Positions 18,419 to 26,383 of a stretch of DNA of 59,578 bases are shown here, in pieces. This DNA comes from Prosthecobacter gellanilyticus (lineage in GTDB: Bacteria; Verrucomicrobiota; Verrucomicrobiia; Verrucomicrobiales; Verrucomicrobiaceae): assembly GCF_007992435.1 (NCBI RefSeq), contig NZ_BKAG01000049.1:1-59578 (forward strand), read 5' to 3'. How positions within the stretch are numbered: position 1 is the stretch's first letter; the number at the start of each line of letters is the position of its first letter. The notes below the pieces were generated by a model, which saw only the letters and a list, made by a program, of their open reading frames with translations, was not told where the DNA came from and searched no databases. A program made the translations under genes and the position numbers.

Positions 18419-19573
18419 ATGAAAACACTCCTCACCTCCCTCGGCTCCACCACCACCCGCCGCAGTGCCCTTTTCTCCACCGCGCTGCTCGCCGCCAGCG
18501 TCTTCTTCCCAGGCCAGGCCTCGGCAGACAACATCAATGTCACCATGCCCACCGTGCCGCGCATCAACTCGTATGTGCCGGACCGTGTGGCCGGTGGCGA
18601 GACTTTGCTGATGAACCACACAGGCGATGTGAATCTGGGCAGCATGAGCAGCCTCGAGTTCAAGGCCACCAACGGCCGCACGCTTTCCGCCCCGATCACC
18701 CGCCTGACCAGCACGCTCTACCGCGTGAACGTGCCCGTCGGTGCCATCACCGGTGTGACCACGCTGGTGAGCCCCAGTGGCGACCGCCGGGATCAGCCTG
18801 CCATCACCATCGTGGCGCCAACCCTGAGAGCTCGCGGCATCAGCGTGATCAACCTCACCCAGTTCCGCGTGGACAGCGTGAAGAAAGGCGCCACCGAGCT
18901 GCTGCCTGCCGGCCAGTTCATTCCAGCCCGTGAAGCCCGCTTCGTCACTCATAACTTCAGCACGGAGCCAAACATCGCCCTCGACGTGCGCTACGTTTAT
19001 CTTCCCCCCAGCCCGCCTCCTGGCGTTCTCACCCTCGGTGAAGCTCCCGTGCCGGTGCTGAATGAGCGCATCCTTGCCTCGCTGCCTCGCCCCACCACCA
19101 GCGGTCCTGTCACCGCGCTGAATACCCCGACGCGTCGTGAACTGGAACTCGAAGATCTCTCTGGCTTCGACCTCATGGGTGCTGTCAGCGGAGCCCAGGG
19201 CCACTGGCGCATCATCCAGGGCGATCGCAAGCGCAGCATGATCCTGCAGGGCCTTGGCAACAGCGGCACCATGACTCTCAAAGACACCTTCCTCAGTGGC
19301 AACTCCCTCTCCCGCCAGTTCAATGTCACGTTCTTCATGGCCGCCACGAACCCCGATGAAATCTCCATGGTCGTGCGTGACCCTTCCACCAATGCCCAGG
19401 TCGGCCAGACTGTCCGCATCCCGATTCCCTTTGATGTCTTCAGCACAGATACCCTCGGCTTCTTCAACCGCACTGAAGACGACCAGCGCGACAACGACTT
19501 CGGAACCCAGATCCGCGGCCAGAACCCCAATGTCTCCCCTCCGCTCCTTGTCCGCCGCGTGATCCTGAACTGA
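18419..19573 (+). CDS. Exported protein of unknown function
   Basis: A 384-residue protein starting at the ATG at 18419, where a long signal peptide begins (basic TTTRRSALFS, hydrophobic core, cleavage near FPGQASA). The mature part is beta-rich and shows no motif I recognise; Ser/Thr/Pro-rich segments occur near residues 195-230. An upstream in-frame extension lacks any signal-like start. It is followed by a strong terminator at 19600-19632, so it is transcribed alone. A periplasmic or surface role is likely. Confidence 0.68.
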   Translation: MKTLLTSLGSTTTRRSALFSTALLAASVFFPGQASADNINVTMPTVPRINSYVPDRVAGGETLLMNHTGDVNLGSMSSLEFKATNGRTLSAPITRLTSTLYRVNVPVGAITGVTTLVSPSGDRRDQPAITIVAPTLRARGISVINLTQFRVDSVKKGATELLPAGQFIPAREARFVTHNFSTEPNIALDVRYVYLPPSPPPGVLTLGEAPVPVLNERILASLPRPTTSGPVTALNTPTRRELELEDLSGFDLMGAVSGAQGHWRIIQGDRKRSMILQGLGNSGTMTLKDTFLSGNSLSRQFNVTFFMAATNPDEISMVVRDPSTNAQVGQTVRIPIPFDVFSTDTLGFFNRTEDDQRDNDFGTQIRGQNPNVSPPLLVRRVILN

Positions 19574-19599
19574 GACATCCACCAAGCTCCCGAACCCGC

Positions 19600-19632
19600 A
19601 GCGGCCATGCTTCACAAGCATGGCCGCTTTTT
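19600..19632 (+). terminator. Rho-independent terminator
   Basis: An 11-bp perfect stem AGCGGCCATGC/GCATGGCCGCT with a 7-nt loop, followed by TTTTT. It lies 26 nt after the exported-protein stop codon. Confidence 0.9.
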
Positions 19633-19752
19633 GTCAGTCGTGCATCGCGATTCAAATCGGGGCAGGGCGAAGCCTGTCTCGGCGCACGCAGCTCTCCGCC
19701 TCAAATGAAAGCTGGAGCTTGAGTTTTGAGCTTACGGCTGCATTTTTCTTTC

Positions 19753-20151
19753 ATGTCCATGACCGCAACTAGTCTCACTCCGGCGCTGATTCTTCGCGAA
19801 CTGGCCAAGATGAGTGTTTCTGAAGTCGAAGGGGTGATGGGAAAGCTCCAGGTCATCACGGCGGTGAAAAAGGGGGCGTTGAAACCTACCGAGGCCAGGC
19901 TCCTCAAGGTGATCAACGCGACGCTGCCTGCGACTGAACGTTTGAACTATCGAAAGCTCACCACTAAACGCAAAAATGGGACGCTGACACCCGTTGAACA
20001 TCGTGAGTTGCTGCGTCTGTCCGATGAAGTGGAAACGCTGCACGCACGTCGAATGCAGAGCGTGGTGAAACTGGCTGCACTGCGCAAGGTGACCGTGCCG
20101 GAGATGATGAAGCGTTTAGGCCTGCCGAGACTTCCCCCAGTTCATGTCTGA
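19753..20151 (+). CDS. Small basic helical protein, first gene of an HNH cassette
   Basis: A 132-residue, Lys/Arg-rich, probably all-helical protein. The ATG at 19753 is preferred over one nine codons upstream because the sequence becomes protein-like here (TATSLTPALILRELAKMS); a second ATG lies two codons further in. It overlaps the HNH gene by 8 nt, so the two are translationally coupled. I do not recognise the family. The layout (small helical protein followed by a small HNH protein) recalls two-gene cassettes common in cyanobacteria and other bacteria that look like toxin-antitoxin pairs, which is inference. Confidence 0.72.
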   Translation: MSMTATSLTPALILRELAKMSVSEVEGVMGKLQVITAVKKGALKPTEARLLKVINATLPATERLNYRKLTTKRKNGTLTPVEHRELLRLSDEVETLHARRMQSVVKLAALRKVTVPEMMKRLGLPRLPPVHV

Positions 20152-20566
20152 ACAAGTTGGCGCAGCTCTTCGCAGGCTGGTGCGTGCCAGGGCGCATGGC
20201 CGCTGTGAGTATTGCCGAACGCCTGAAGCCTATGCACCTGAGCGATTCTCCATCGAGCACATCTGTCCGCGCAGCAAACGCGGCCTTACCACGTTAGAAA
20301 ATCTGGCTCTTTCCTGCCAGGGCTGCAACAATCACAAGTTCGTCCGCACCCGGGCTCCTGACCCCGTGACTGACATCATGACAGCCCTGTATCATCCACG
20401 CGAGCATCTGTGGCATGAGCATTTCGCATGGCTTCCTGATGCGCGCCGCCTTGTTGGCCTCACAGCGACCGGACGGGCGACGGTGGAAGCTTTGCGCTTG
20501 AACCGGCCTGGCCTCGTCAACCTTCGTGAAGCCCTGGTCGCTATTGGCATTCATCCACCTGATTGA
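20144..20566 (+). CDS. HNH endonuclease
   Basis: A 140-residue HNH nuclease. The zinc-binding CEYCR pair (about 18-22), the FSIEHICPRSKRG beta-beta-alpha segment with the catalytic-type His, and the LSCQGCNNHK second Cys pair are all in order. The C-terminal half (HLWHEHFAW...GRATVEALRLN) matches the extension usual in this stand-alone HNH family. It is coupled to the upstream helical protein. Possible roles are a toxin, a defence nuclease or a homing-type nuclease; the sequence does not decide between them. Confidence 0.9.
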   Translation: MSEQVGAALRRLVRARAHGRCEYCRTPEAYAPERFSIEHICPRSKRGLTTLENLALSCQGCNNHKFVRTRAPDPVTDIMTALYHPREHLWHEHFAWLPDARRLVGLTATGRATVEALRLNRPGLVNLREALVAIGIHPPD

Positions 20567-20617
20567 TGCAGCGACTCTCTGCGGGCTGGAAAGCCCGCGC
20601 GCCGCTGAGTCGCCGAA

Positions 20618-21013
20618 CTAACTTTTCATCATCACATCCTCCAGCACGCCCTTGGCGGCTGTTTGATCAGACACTACGAGGCTGACGAGAGACTGGCTTC
20701 CATCCCGCCGCAGGATGTGCATGGAGCGGACGTCGATGCCGGCATCACGCAGACGCTTGGCGATGGTCGCCAGGGCGCCGGGTTTGTCCTCCAGGCGGAT
20801 GACGAGCGCATCTTGAGTCACGGCGCGCAGGTTGGCGTCACTGAGGGCACGCAGGGCGGCATCGAGCTGGTCCACCATGAGGACGATGGTGCCGGTCTCC
20901 TCGATGCGGTCGGCGTCGATGTCTTCGATGTTAATGCCGGCATCTCCGAGGATGCTGGCCACCCGGGTGATCTCATCCGGATCCTGGCGGGTGAGGACGG
21001 TGATCTGTTTCAT
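20618..21013 (-). CDS. Tandem ACT-domain protein
   Basis: A 131-residue protein made of two ACT domains (about 3-65 and 70-131), starting MKQITVLTRQDPDEITRVASIL. ACT domains bind small molecules, usually amino acids, and regulate enzymes or transporters. It lies 48 nt downstream of histidine decarboxylase on the same strand, so an operon is plausible and sensing of histidine or another amino acid is an attractive but unproven idea. Confidence 0.88.
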   Translation of the reverse strand: MKQITVLTRQDPDEITRVASILGDAGINIEDIDADRIEETGTIVLMVDQLDAALRALSDANLRAVTQDALVIRLEDKPGALATIAKRLRDAGIDVRSMHILRRDGSQSLVSLVVSDQTAAKGVLEDVMMKS

Positions 21014-21061
21014 GAGAGGGAGGGGAATGCTTGAAGCTGTTTAAATTAAAATAAGTTAGGT

Positions 21062-22177
21062 CTAGGCCTTCAGGGCAGCGGTGAAATCACTCACGAACTC
21101 ATCGATCACCGCCTCGTTCATGGGCGGCAGGGTGATGAGGTGGCCGATCTTCTTCTTCGGCGCGATGACCCACTTCTCCCGCAGGCTTTCCGGTGGGCGC
21201 GGAAAGACCACGGTCACGGAGTTTTCATCGTGCCTCCAGGCCTCGATGCCCGCGGAACGCAGCTTTTCCACCGCATAGACGGCGAGGCCGAGGCAGCGCT
21301 GCACAAGCTGGCGAATGCCATGGTCCCCCAGCTCCCGGAGGCGATACCACATCATCAGCGGAGTGATGGCGGAGCGCGAGCCGGAGATGGTGGTGTCCAG
21401 CGCGCCCACATACTCCACACTGCGGGCGATGCGGTCCACGTTGTGCTTTTTCGCCAAAGCGATGCCGCAGGGCAGGGGACAGCCGAGGAATTTGTGCCCG
21501 CTGATGGAGATGCTGTCCGCGCCATGGGCGAAGTTCCAGGGCTGAGGCTTTTCCACAAAGGGCAAGATCATGCCGCTGAGCGCGCAGTCTGCGTGGATGT
21601 AGTGCTCTCCGATGGCCAGGTCCTCCAGGATCTCGCGGATTTTTGCCAGGTCATCCACCGCGCCGGTCATGGTGCTGCCGATGTTGGCAAAGATGATGGG
21701 CGGCACGTCCCGGTGGATGCGCAGGGTCTCGCGGAGGTCATCGTAGTCCAGCTGGCCGTTCGGCTGGCTCTTGATCATGATGTTTCGCGTGTGCTGGAGG
21801 CGCAGGATCTTGGCCACGGAGTAGTGGGTGTCCTCGCTGAAGTAGACCATGCCGTTCGGGTGCAGCTCGCGGGCCACGTAGAGGCCATACATGTTTCCCT
21901 CCGTACCGCCATTCGTCACATACCCCCACCAGTCCCCCTCCGGGGCCTGCGCATAGCGGGCAAACTGCTCCACGGCCTCCCGCTCGAACTGATGGGTGTT
22001 CAAACGATAGTTGCTGCCTGCGAAAGGATCCCCGAGATTGTTCGAGGAAAATTCCAGGAAGCGGAAGAGGGGGGCGTAATCAAAAGTCTGGTTGCACGGG
22101 TAGCCGATGGATCGCGGGCGGAGTTCGCTGAAGCGCGCATACAACTCGTCGAGCCGGCGTTGGTCTTCTGGAGTCAT
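21062..22177 (-). CDS. hdc: Pyridoxal-phosphate-dependent histidine decarboxylase
   Basis: A 371-residue group II decarboxylase, close in length to the Morganella-type enzyme (about 378 residues). Visible PLP-site residues are the Schiff-base lysine Lys229 in SISGHKFLGCP, the stacking His119 (EDTHYS) and Asp197 (IHADCAL). The YVTNGGTEGN loop binds the cofactor phosphate. It would convert histidine to histamine, or a related amino acid to its amine. No histidine/histamine antiporter is adjacent, as acid-resistance systems would have, but an ACT-domain protein follows. Confidence 0.88.
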   Translation of the reverse strand: MTPEDQRRLDELYARFSELRPRSIGYPCNQTFDYAPLFRFLEFSSNNLGDPFAGSNYRLNTHQFEREAVEQFARYAQAPEGDWWGYVTNGGTEGNMYGLYVARELHPNGMVYFSEDTHYSVAKILRLQHTRNIMIKSQPNGQLDYDDLRETLRIHRDVPPIIFANIGSTMTGAVDDLAKIREILEDLAIGEHYIHADCALSGMILPFVEKPQPWNFAHGADSISISGHKFLGCPLPCGIALAKKHNVDRIARSVEYVGALDTTISGSRSAITPLMMWYRLRELGDHGIRQLVQRCLGLAVYAVEKLRSAGIEAWRHDENSVTVVFPRPPESLREKWVIAPKKKIGHLITLPPMNEAVIDEFVSDFTAALKA

Positions 22178-22461
22178 GGTTGGGTGGGTTTAGACAGTAA
22201 CGTGTGCGCCAGTGTGGAAAATCAGGCGGCAGGCCTGAAAATAGGGCCCGTGGGTCCTCTGTGGTTTGTTAGGACCTGTGAAGCATTGGCCGTGAGGCTG
22301 CTATCCCAGGGGAAACTGGGGTGCAAAACCCGCTAAAACCTGCCTTTTCATTGTGAAAAACCCCTTGCCAAATCCCGCTTCAGTGGGATCGTCGCGGCCC
22401 TTCAATTCCAAATTGAAACAACCCGCCTGACAAGTTGTCCGGCCTTACCCCAAGAGATACC

Positions 22462-22719
22462 ATGAGCGAAGTCGCCACCGCCCCCGCCAGCTTCAAACTT
22501 CACGACAAAGACACCGGCAGCGCCGATGTCCAGATCGCTATTCTGACGGAGCGCATCAATCATCTGACCGGCCATTTGGCAACGAATTCCAAGGACCACA
22601 GCACCCGTCGCGGCCTTCTCCGCATGGTTGCCCGCCGCCGGAAGCTGCTTGATTACCTCAAGCTGACGGCCAATGATCGCTACACGAAGTCGATCAAGAC
22701 CCTCGGTCTGCGCCGCTAA
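22462..22719 (+). CDS. rpsO: 30S ribosomal protein S15
   Basis: An 85-residue S15 with the conserved 16S-rRNA-binding core (DTGSADVQIAILTERINHLTGHL, then a short helix and RRGLLRMVARRRKLLDYL). The start at 22462 gives family length; an in-frame upstream start at 22435 would add nine unrelated residues. It sits 253 nt upstream of pnp, the widely conserved rpsO-pnp order. Confidence 0.97.
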   Translation: MSEVATAPASFKLHDKDTGSADVQIAILTERINHLTGHLATNSKDHSTRRGLLRMVARRRKLLDYLKLTANDRYTKSIKTLGLRR

Positions 22720-22731
22720 TCCAAACTTTCC

Positions 22732-22780
22732 CGCCAAAAGGGGTGATGCCACGACGCATCGCCCCTTTTCGCTTGGCGGC
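22732..22780 (+). terminator. Long hairpin between rpsO and pnp
   Basis: Outer arms CCGCC/GGCGG and inner arms AAAAGGGGTGATGC/GCATCGCCCCTTTT form one long stem with few interruptions. There is no T-run after it, so it may act as a partial terminator or as an RNase III processing site of the rpsO-pnp transcript. Confidence 0.65.
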
Positions 22781-22972
22781 ATACTTGCCGCCATAGCATA
22801 GAGCAAAAAGCCTGGAGCCCGATTTCAGCCAGTTCTGCTGGCTGCATAATCGCATGTAGACATTTTTCGGCACTTCCTGCCCAAGTCTGCTTCTCCTCCT
22901 CGCTCCGCAAGCCCCGCTGCTCTCTGCTGAAGCCTTTCCCCCAAACAAAAAGACAAAGAAGAAACATAACCT

Positions 22973-25117
22973 ATGGCAATCCATAAAGTAACAGCTCCCT
23001 GCGGTTCAGGGAACATCGAAATCGAAACAGGCAAGCTCGCTCACCTCGCCGATGGCGCCGTGACCGTCCGCCTCGGTGACACCATCGTCATCGTCACCGC
23101 CGTCTCCGCCACCAAGATCAAGGAAGGTCTCGACTTCTTCCCCCTCTCTGTGGAGTACAAGGAAAAAGCCTCTGCAGCCGGCAAGTTCCCCGGCGGCTAC
23201 TTCAAGCGCGAAGGCCGCCCGACTGAGAAGGAAATCCTCACCTGCCGTATGACGGACCGCCCTCTGCGTCCGCTCTTCCCGAAAGGCTACCTTTACGAAA
23301 CCCAGATCGTCTCCCTCCTCCTCAGCGCGGACGGTGAAAACGACTCTGATATTCTCAGCATCAACGGCGCCTCCGCCGCTCTTTGCGTGTCTGACATCCC
23401 CTTCGCAGGCCCGATCGGCGCCGTGCGCGTGGGCCGCGTGAATGGCCAGTTCGTGGTGAACCCGACGCACAGCCAGCGTGACTACAGCGACCTCGACCTC
23501 GTCTACGTGGGTAACAAGACCGACGTCATCATGATCGAAGGCGCCGCCAAGGAAATGCCTGAGGCTGACTTCATCGCCGCCCTCCGCTTCGCCCAGGAAA
23601 GCATCCAGGGCCTGGTGAAGGCCCAGGAAGAGCTCGCCACCCTCGCTGGCAAGGTGAAGCGCGTGATGCCCCTCATGCTCGTTCAGGACGACCTCCTCGA
23701 AGTGGCCTACCAGGTCGCTGGTGACCGCATCGAAGGCGCCATCTATCAGCCAAGCAAGGTCGCCCGTGGCAAGGCCATCGGCGCTCTCAAGGACGAAGTG
23801 GAAGCCGCCATCAAGGCCAAGTTCCCTGAAGCCACCGGTTACGCCATCGGCCAGGCCTTTGACTACCTGCAGAAGAAAGCCTTCCGCATCTCCATCCTGG
23901 ACAAGCTTGCCCGCTGTGACGGTCGTGGCATCGACAAGATCCGCAATCTTTCCGGTGAAGTCTCCGTGCTCCCACGCACTCATGGCTCCGCCCTGTTTGC
24001 CCGTGGTGAGACCCAGGCTCTCTCCATCGCCACGCTGGCTCCAGCGGACGAAGCCCAGGAAATGGACACCTACGCAGGTGGCCCAGATTCGAAGCGCTTC
24101 ATCCTTCACTACAACTTCCCTCCCTTCTCCGTCGGTGAGTGCGGCCGCTTCGGTGGTCAGAACCGTCGTGAGATCGGTCACGGCGCTCTTGCCGAGCGCT
24201 CCATCGAGCCGGTGATCCCTGAGAAGTCCGTGTTCCCTTACGCCATCCGCGTTTCCAGCGAAGTCATGGCCTCCAACGGCTCCACCTCCATGGCCTCCGT
24301 GTGCTCCGGCGTCATGGCCCTCATGGACGCAGGCGTGCCTCTGAAGCGCCCTGTGGCTGGCATCTCCGTCGGTCTCGTCACTGAGTTCGACGCGAATGAC
24401 AGCATGAAGCGCTACCTCACCATGATGGACATCCTCGGTTCCGAGGACCATTTCGGTGACATGGACTTCAAGCTTTGCGGCACCTCTGAAGGTGTGACCG
24501 GCTACCAGCTGGACCTCAAGCTTCCTGGCATCCCTCTGAGCATCCTCGAGGAAGCCATCGGCAAGGCCAAGAACGGCCGCACGGAAGTGCTCGGCGCCAT
24601 GGCCCAGGCCATCGCTGAAGTGAAGCCTCTGAGCCCGCACGCTCCTCGCATCGAGATCGTGAAGATCAACCCAGACAAGATCGGTGAGCTCATCGGTCCT
24701 GGCGGCAAGAACATCAAGGGCATCCAGGCCGAGTCCGGCGCTGAGATCAGCATCGAAGATGACGGCACCGTGTATGTCTACGCCTCCCGCAAGGAAGGCC
24801 TGGAGCGCGCTCTGGAGATGATCAGCGGCGTGTCCGCCGAGGTCGAAGTGGGCAAGCTTTACACCGGCAAGGTCGTCAGCACGACGAACTTCGGTGCCTT
24901 CATGCGCCTCTTCGGCAACAAGGACGGCCTGATCCACATCAGCGAACTCGCCGACTTCCGCGTCAACAAGACCGAGGACGTCGTGAAAGTGGGCGACATG
25001 GTCACCGCCAAGTGCATCGGCATCGATGACAAGGGCAAGGTGAAGATGAGCCGCAAGGCCGCCATGAAGGAGAAGGACGAAGCCGCCAAGGCCGGTGCCG
25101 AGGCTCCTGCCGCCTGA
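22973..25117 (+). CDS. pnp: Polyribonucleotide nucleotidyltransferase (PNPase)
   Basis: A 714-residue, full-length phosphorolytic 3'-5' exoribonuclease of the RNA degradosome. It has two RNase PH domains (about 10-215 and 310-540) separated by a helical domain, a KH domain with the GPGGKNI loop near 580, and an S1 domain from about 625 (YTGKVVSTTNFGAFMRL). The ATG at 22973 is preceded by an AAGAAGAAA ribosome-binding region and matches the family start (AIHKVTAPCG). In other bacteria PNPase autoregulates through RNase III cleavage of its leader, and the leader here holds a long hairpin. Confidence 0.97.
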   Translation: MAIHKVTAPCGSGNIEIETGKLAHLADGAVTVRLGDTIVIVTAVSATKIKEGLDFFPLSVEYKEKASAAGKFPGGYFKREGRPTEKEILTCRMTDRPLRPLFPKGYLYETQIVSLLLSADGENDSDILSINGASAALCVSDIPFAGPIGAVRVGRVNGQFVVNPTHSQRDYSDLDLVYVGNKTDVIMIEGAAKEMPEADFIAALRFAQESIQGLVKAQEELATLAGKVKRVMPLMLVQDDLLEVAYQVAGDRIEGAIYQPSKVARGKAIGALKDEVEAAIKAKFPEATGYAIGQAFDYLQKKAFRISILDKLARCDGRGIDKIRNLSGEVSVLPRTHGSALFARGETQALSIATLAPADEAQEMDTYAGGPDSKRFILHYNFPPFSVGECGRFGGQNRREIGHGALAERSIEPVIPEKSVFPYAIRVSSEVMASNGSTSMASVCSGVMALMDAGVPLKRPVAGISVGLVTEFDANDSMKRYLTMMDILGSEDHFGDMDFKLCGTSEGVTGYQLDLKLPGIPLSILEEAIGKAKNGRTEVLGAMAQAIAEVKPLSPHAPRIEIVKINPDKIGELIGPGGKNIKGIQAESGAEISIEDDGTVYVYASRKEGLERALEMISGVSAEVEVGKLYTGKVVSTTNFGAFMRLFGNKDGLIHISELADFRVNKTEDVVKVGDMVTAKCIGIDDKGKVKMSRKAAMKEKDEAAKAGAEAPAA

Positions 25118-25155
25118 TCTGCATTCGTCTAACGAAGAATAAAATCAACAACGAG

Positions 25156-25182
25156 GCCGCTGGTGACCCCAGCGGCTTTTTT
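25156..25182 (+). terminator. Rho-independent terminator of pnp
   Basis: A perfect 8-bp stem GCCGCTGG/CCAGCGGC with a 5-nt loop and six T, placed 38 nt after the pnp stop codon. Confidence 0.95.
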
Positions 25183-25194
25183 GTGGGCATGAAT

Positions 25195-25345
25195 CGCGAG
25201 CCGGAGGCTCGCAAGCTGGTAGCCGGGGGTGAAGTGAGCGTAGCGAGTGAGAACCCCCGGAATAACCAAAGCACCGCACCTTGCCAGGCCTGCGCTCTGG
25301 AAGAGCGCGAGAAATCACCGAAGAGCAGGTCATGGGTGAGATCGC
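25195..25345. repeat. Three-hairpin intergenic repeat, copy 1
   Basis: Order: GCGAGCCGGAGGCTCG hairpin, GTAGCCGGGGGTG, a variable inner part, AACCCCCGGAATAAC (long central stem CCGGGGGT/ACCCCCGG), then a third hairpin (GCGCTCT/AGAGCGC) followed by GAGAAATCA. The same layout occurs at 41055-41190, with different bases in the second inner stem and in the third stem but pairing kept. Open frames through it are not convincing genes. Confidence 0.8.
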
Positions 25346-25467
25346 CGATTTCTCGCGCACCTGCCGGTGCGCGTGTTTGATGAGATCACACGGTGGATCG
25401 TATGCCGCCGCTACATCACACGCATATTGCCAATTGCCAAAGCTGGATAATCAGACATCATGTTCCC

Positions 25468-25722
25468 ATGAGCACTGTCGGTCTTGAAAAACTACCTTTG
25501 CCTGTAGTCCGGGCCATTCGAGCCGGGAAGCGGCTTCGCATAACGACGTCCGGTCAAACTGTCGCTATCCTGGAGCCTCAAGAGATCCCGACGCCTGGGC
25601 CTAAACGTCAACGTTCCAAGCTCACTGCGGAGCAGTGGATTGCTACCGTAGGTGACAGACTCGCCGCGCATCGGGATCTCGACGCAGCCAAGATCGTGCG
25701 TGTTGCACGTGACCGAGAATAG
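25468..25722 (+). CDS. Phd/YefM-like antitoxin
   Basis: An 84-residue protein with the antitoxin-type core 'LPLPVVRAIRAGKRLRITTSGQTVAILEP', then a Lys/Arg-rich flexible tail that would wrap the toxin. The ATG at 25468 is chosen because the family pattern starts there. It ends 3 nt before the PIN toxin gene on the same strand, the standard order. Such pairs usually repress their own promoter. Confidence 0.82.
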   Translation: MSTVGLEKLPLPVVRAIRAGKRLRITTSGQTVAILEPQEIPTPGPKRQRSKLTAEQWIATVGDRLAAHRDLDAAKIVRVARDRE

Positions 25723-25725
25723 TCG

Positions 25726-26157
25726 ATGCAATTTTGGGATACCAGCGGTCTGCTTTCTCTGGTGCTCAAAGATGGGCACTATCGAAAAGCCTGCCAGTGG
25801 CTCATGAGTGCACGCGAACCGCATATCACGTCTTCCTTGGTCGTCTTCGAGGCAGAAAATCGGCTTCATGCCCTCCAGATGGATCTTGTCCTGAGCAGAG
25901 ATGATTACTCCCAGTGTCTCACGGCGTTGCGACTGCTAGTTTCCTCCAGACTGATTGCCGAACGCCATCTTCGAAACACACGCTCCTTGTCAGCGGAGTG
26001 CCGCAGGCTCATCACCGTTACTTCACCTCATGTGGTTCACAGCAGCATGGATGTGCTTCATGTAGCTTCGGCGCTCGTTCTGAGAGCCGGTTGTTTTCGC
26101 ACCTTTGATCGAAAGCAAAATTCTTTGGCTGGTGCTGCGGGTCTCGCTGCTTCATAA
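25726..26157 (+). CDS. PIN-domain toxin (VapC-like ribonuclease)
   Basis: A 143-residue PIN protein. Acidic residues typical of the metal site are visible: Asp in FWDTSGLL near the start, Glu in VFEAENRL, Asp in SSMDVLHVASAL and Asp in FRTFDRKQ. VapC-type toxins cleave tRNA or rRNA and are neutralised by the upstream antitoxin. The pair is flanked by a repeat element upstream and a terminator-like hairpin downstream, consistent with a mobile cassette. Confidence 0.87.
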   Translation: MQFWDTSGLLSLVLKDGHYRKACQWLMSAREPHITSSLVVFEAENRLHALQMDLVLSRDDYSQCLTALRLLVSSRLIAERHLRNTRSLSAECRRLITVTSPHVVHSSMDVLHVASALVLRAGCFRTFDRKQNSLAGAAGLAAS

Positions 26158-26287
26158 CAGTTTTCGCCCATATGCCTCCGCTCTCCCTCGAGATGCCTCC
26201 TCCCCAAAACTGGGGTGAACACCGGTGACGACCATATACTACTTTGGTGCGTATCTAGGGGTGACAGCATCACGTCACTCCCCAAGA

Positions 26288-26324
26288 GAGGCGCGGACCG
26301 GCAACGGTTCGCGCCTCAATTTTT
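26288..26324 (+). terminator. Terminator after the toxin-antitoxin pair
   Basis: A 12-bp stem GAGGCGCGGACC/GGTTCGCGCCTC with one G-T wobble and a 6-nt loop, followed by AATTTTT. It separates the PIN gene from the DUF1501 gene. Confidence 0.8.
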
Positions 26325-26383
26325 GGGCGGGGGCTCGACTCGTGCTGGCTGATGCGGCAGGATGAGGGCATATTCATTTCGCT

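Noticed and set aside
23006..24937. 643-codon antisense frame over pnp
   Set aside because: His/Glu/Asp/Val-rich mirror of pnp codons with no domain; pnp is certain.
25183..25487. Short frames in the three-hairpin repeat upstream of the antitoxin
   Set aside because: They merely read through hairpin repeats; conserved structure and indels between copies argue against coding.
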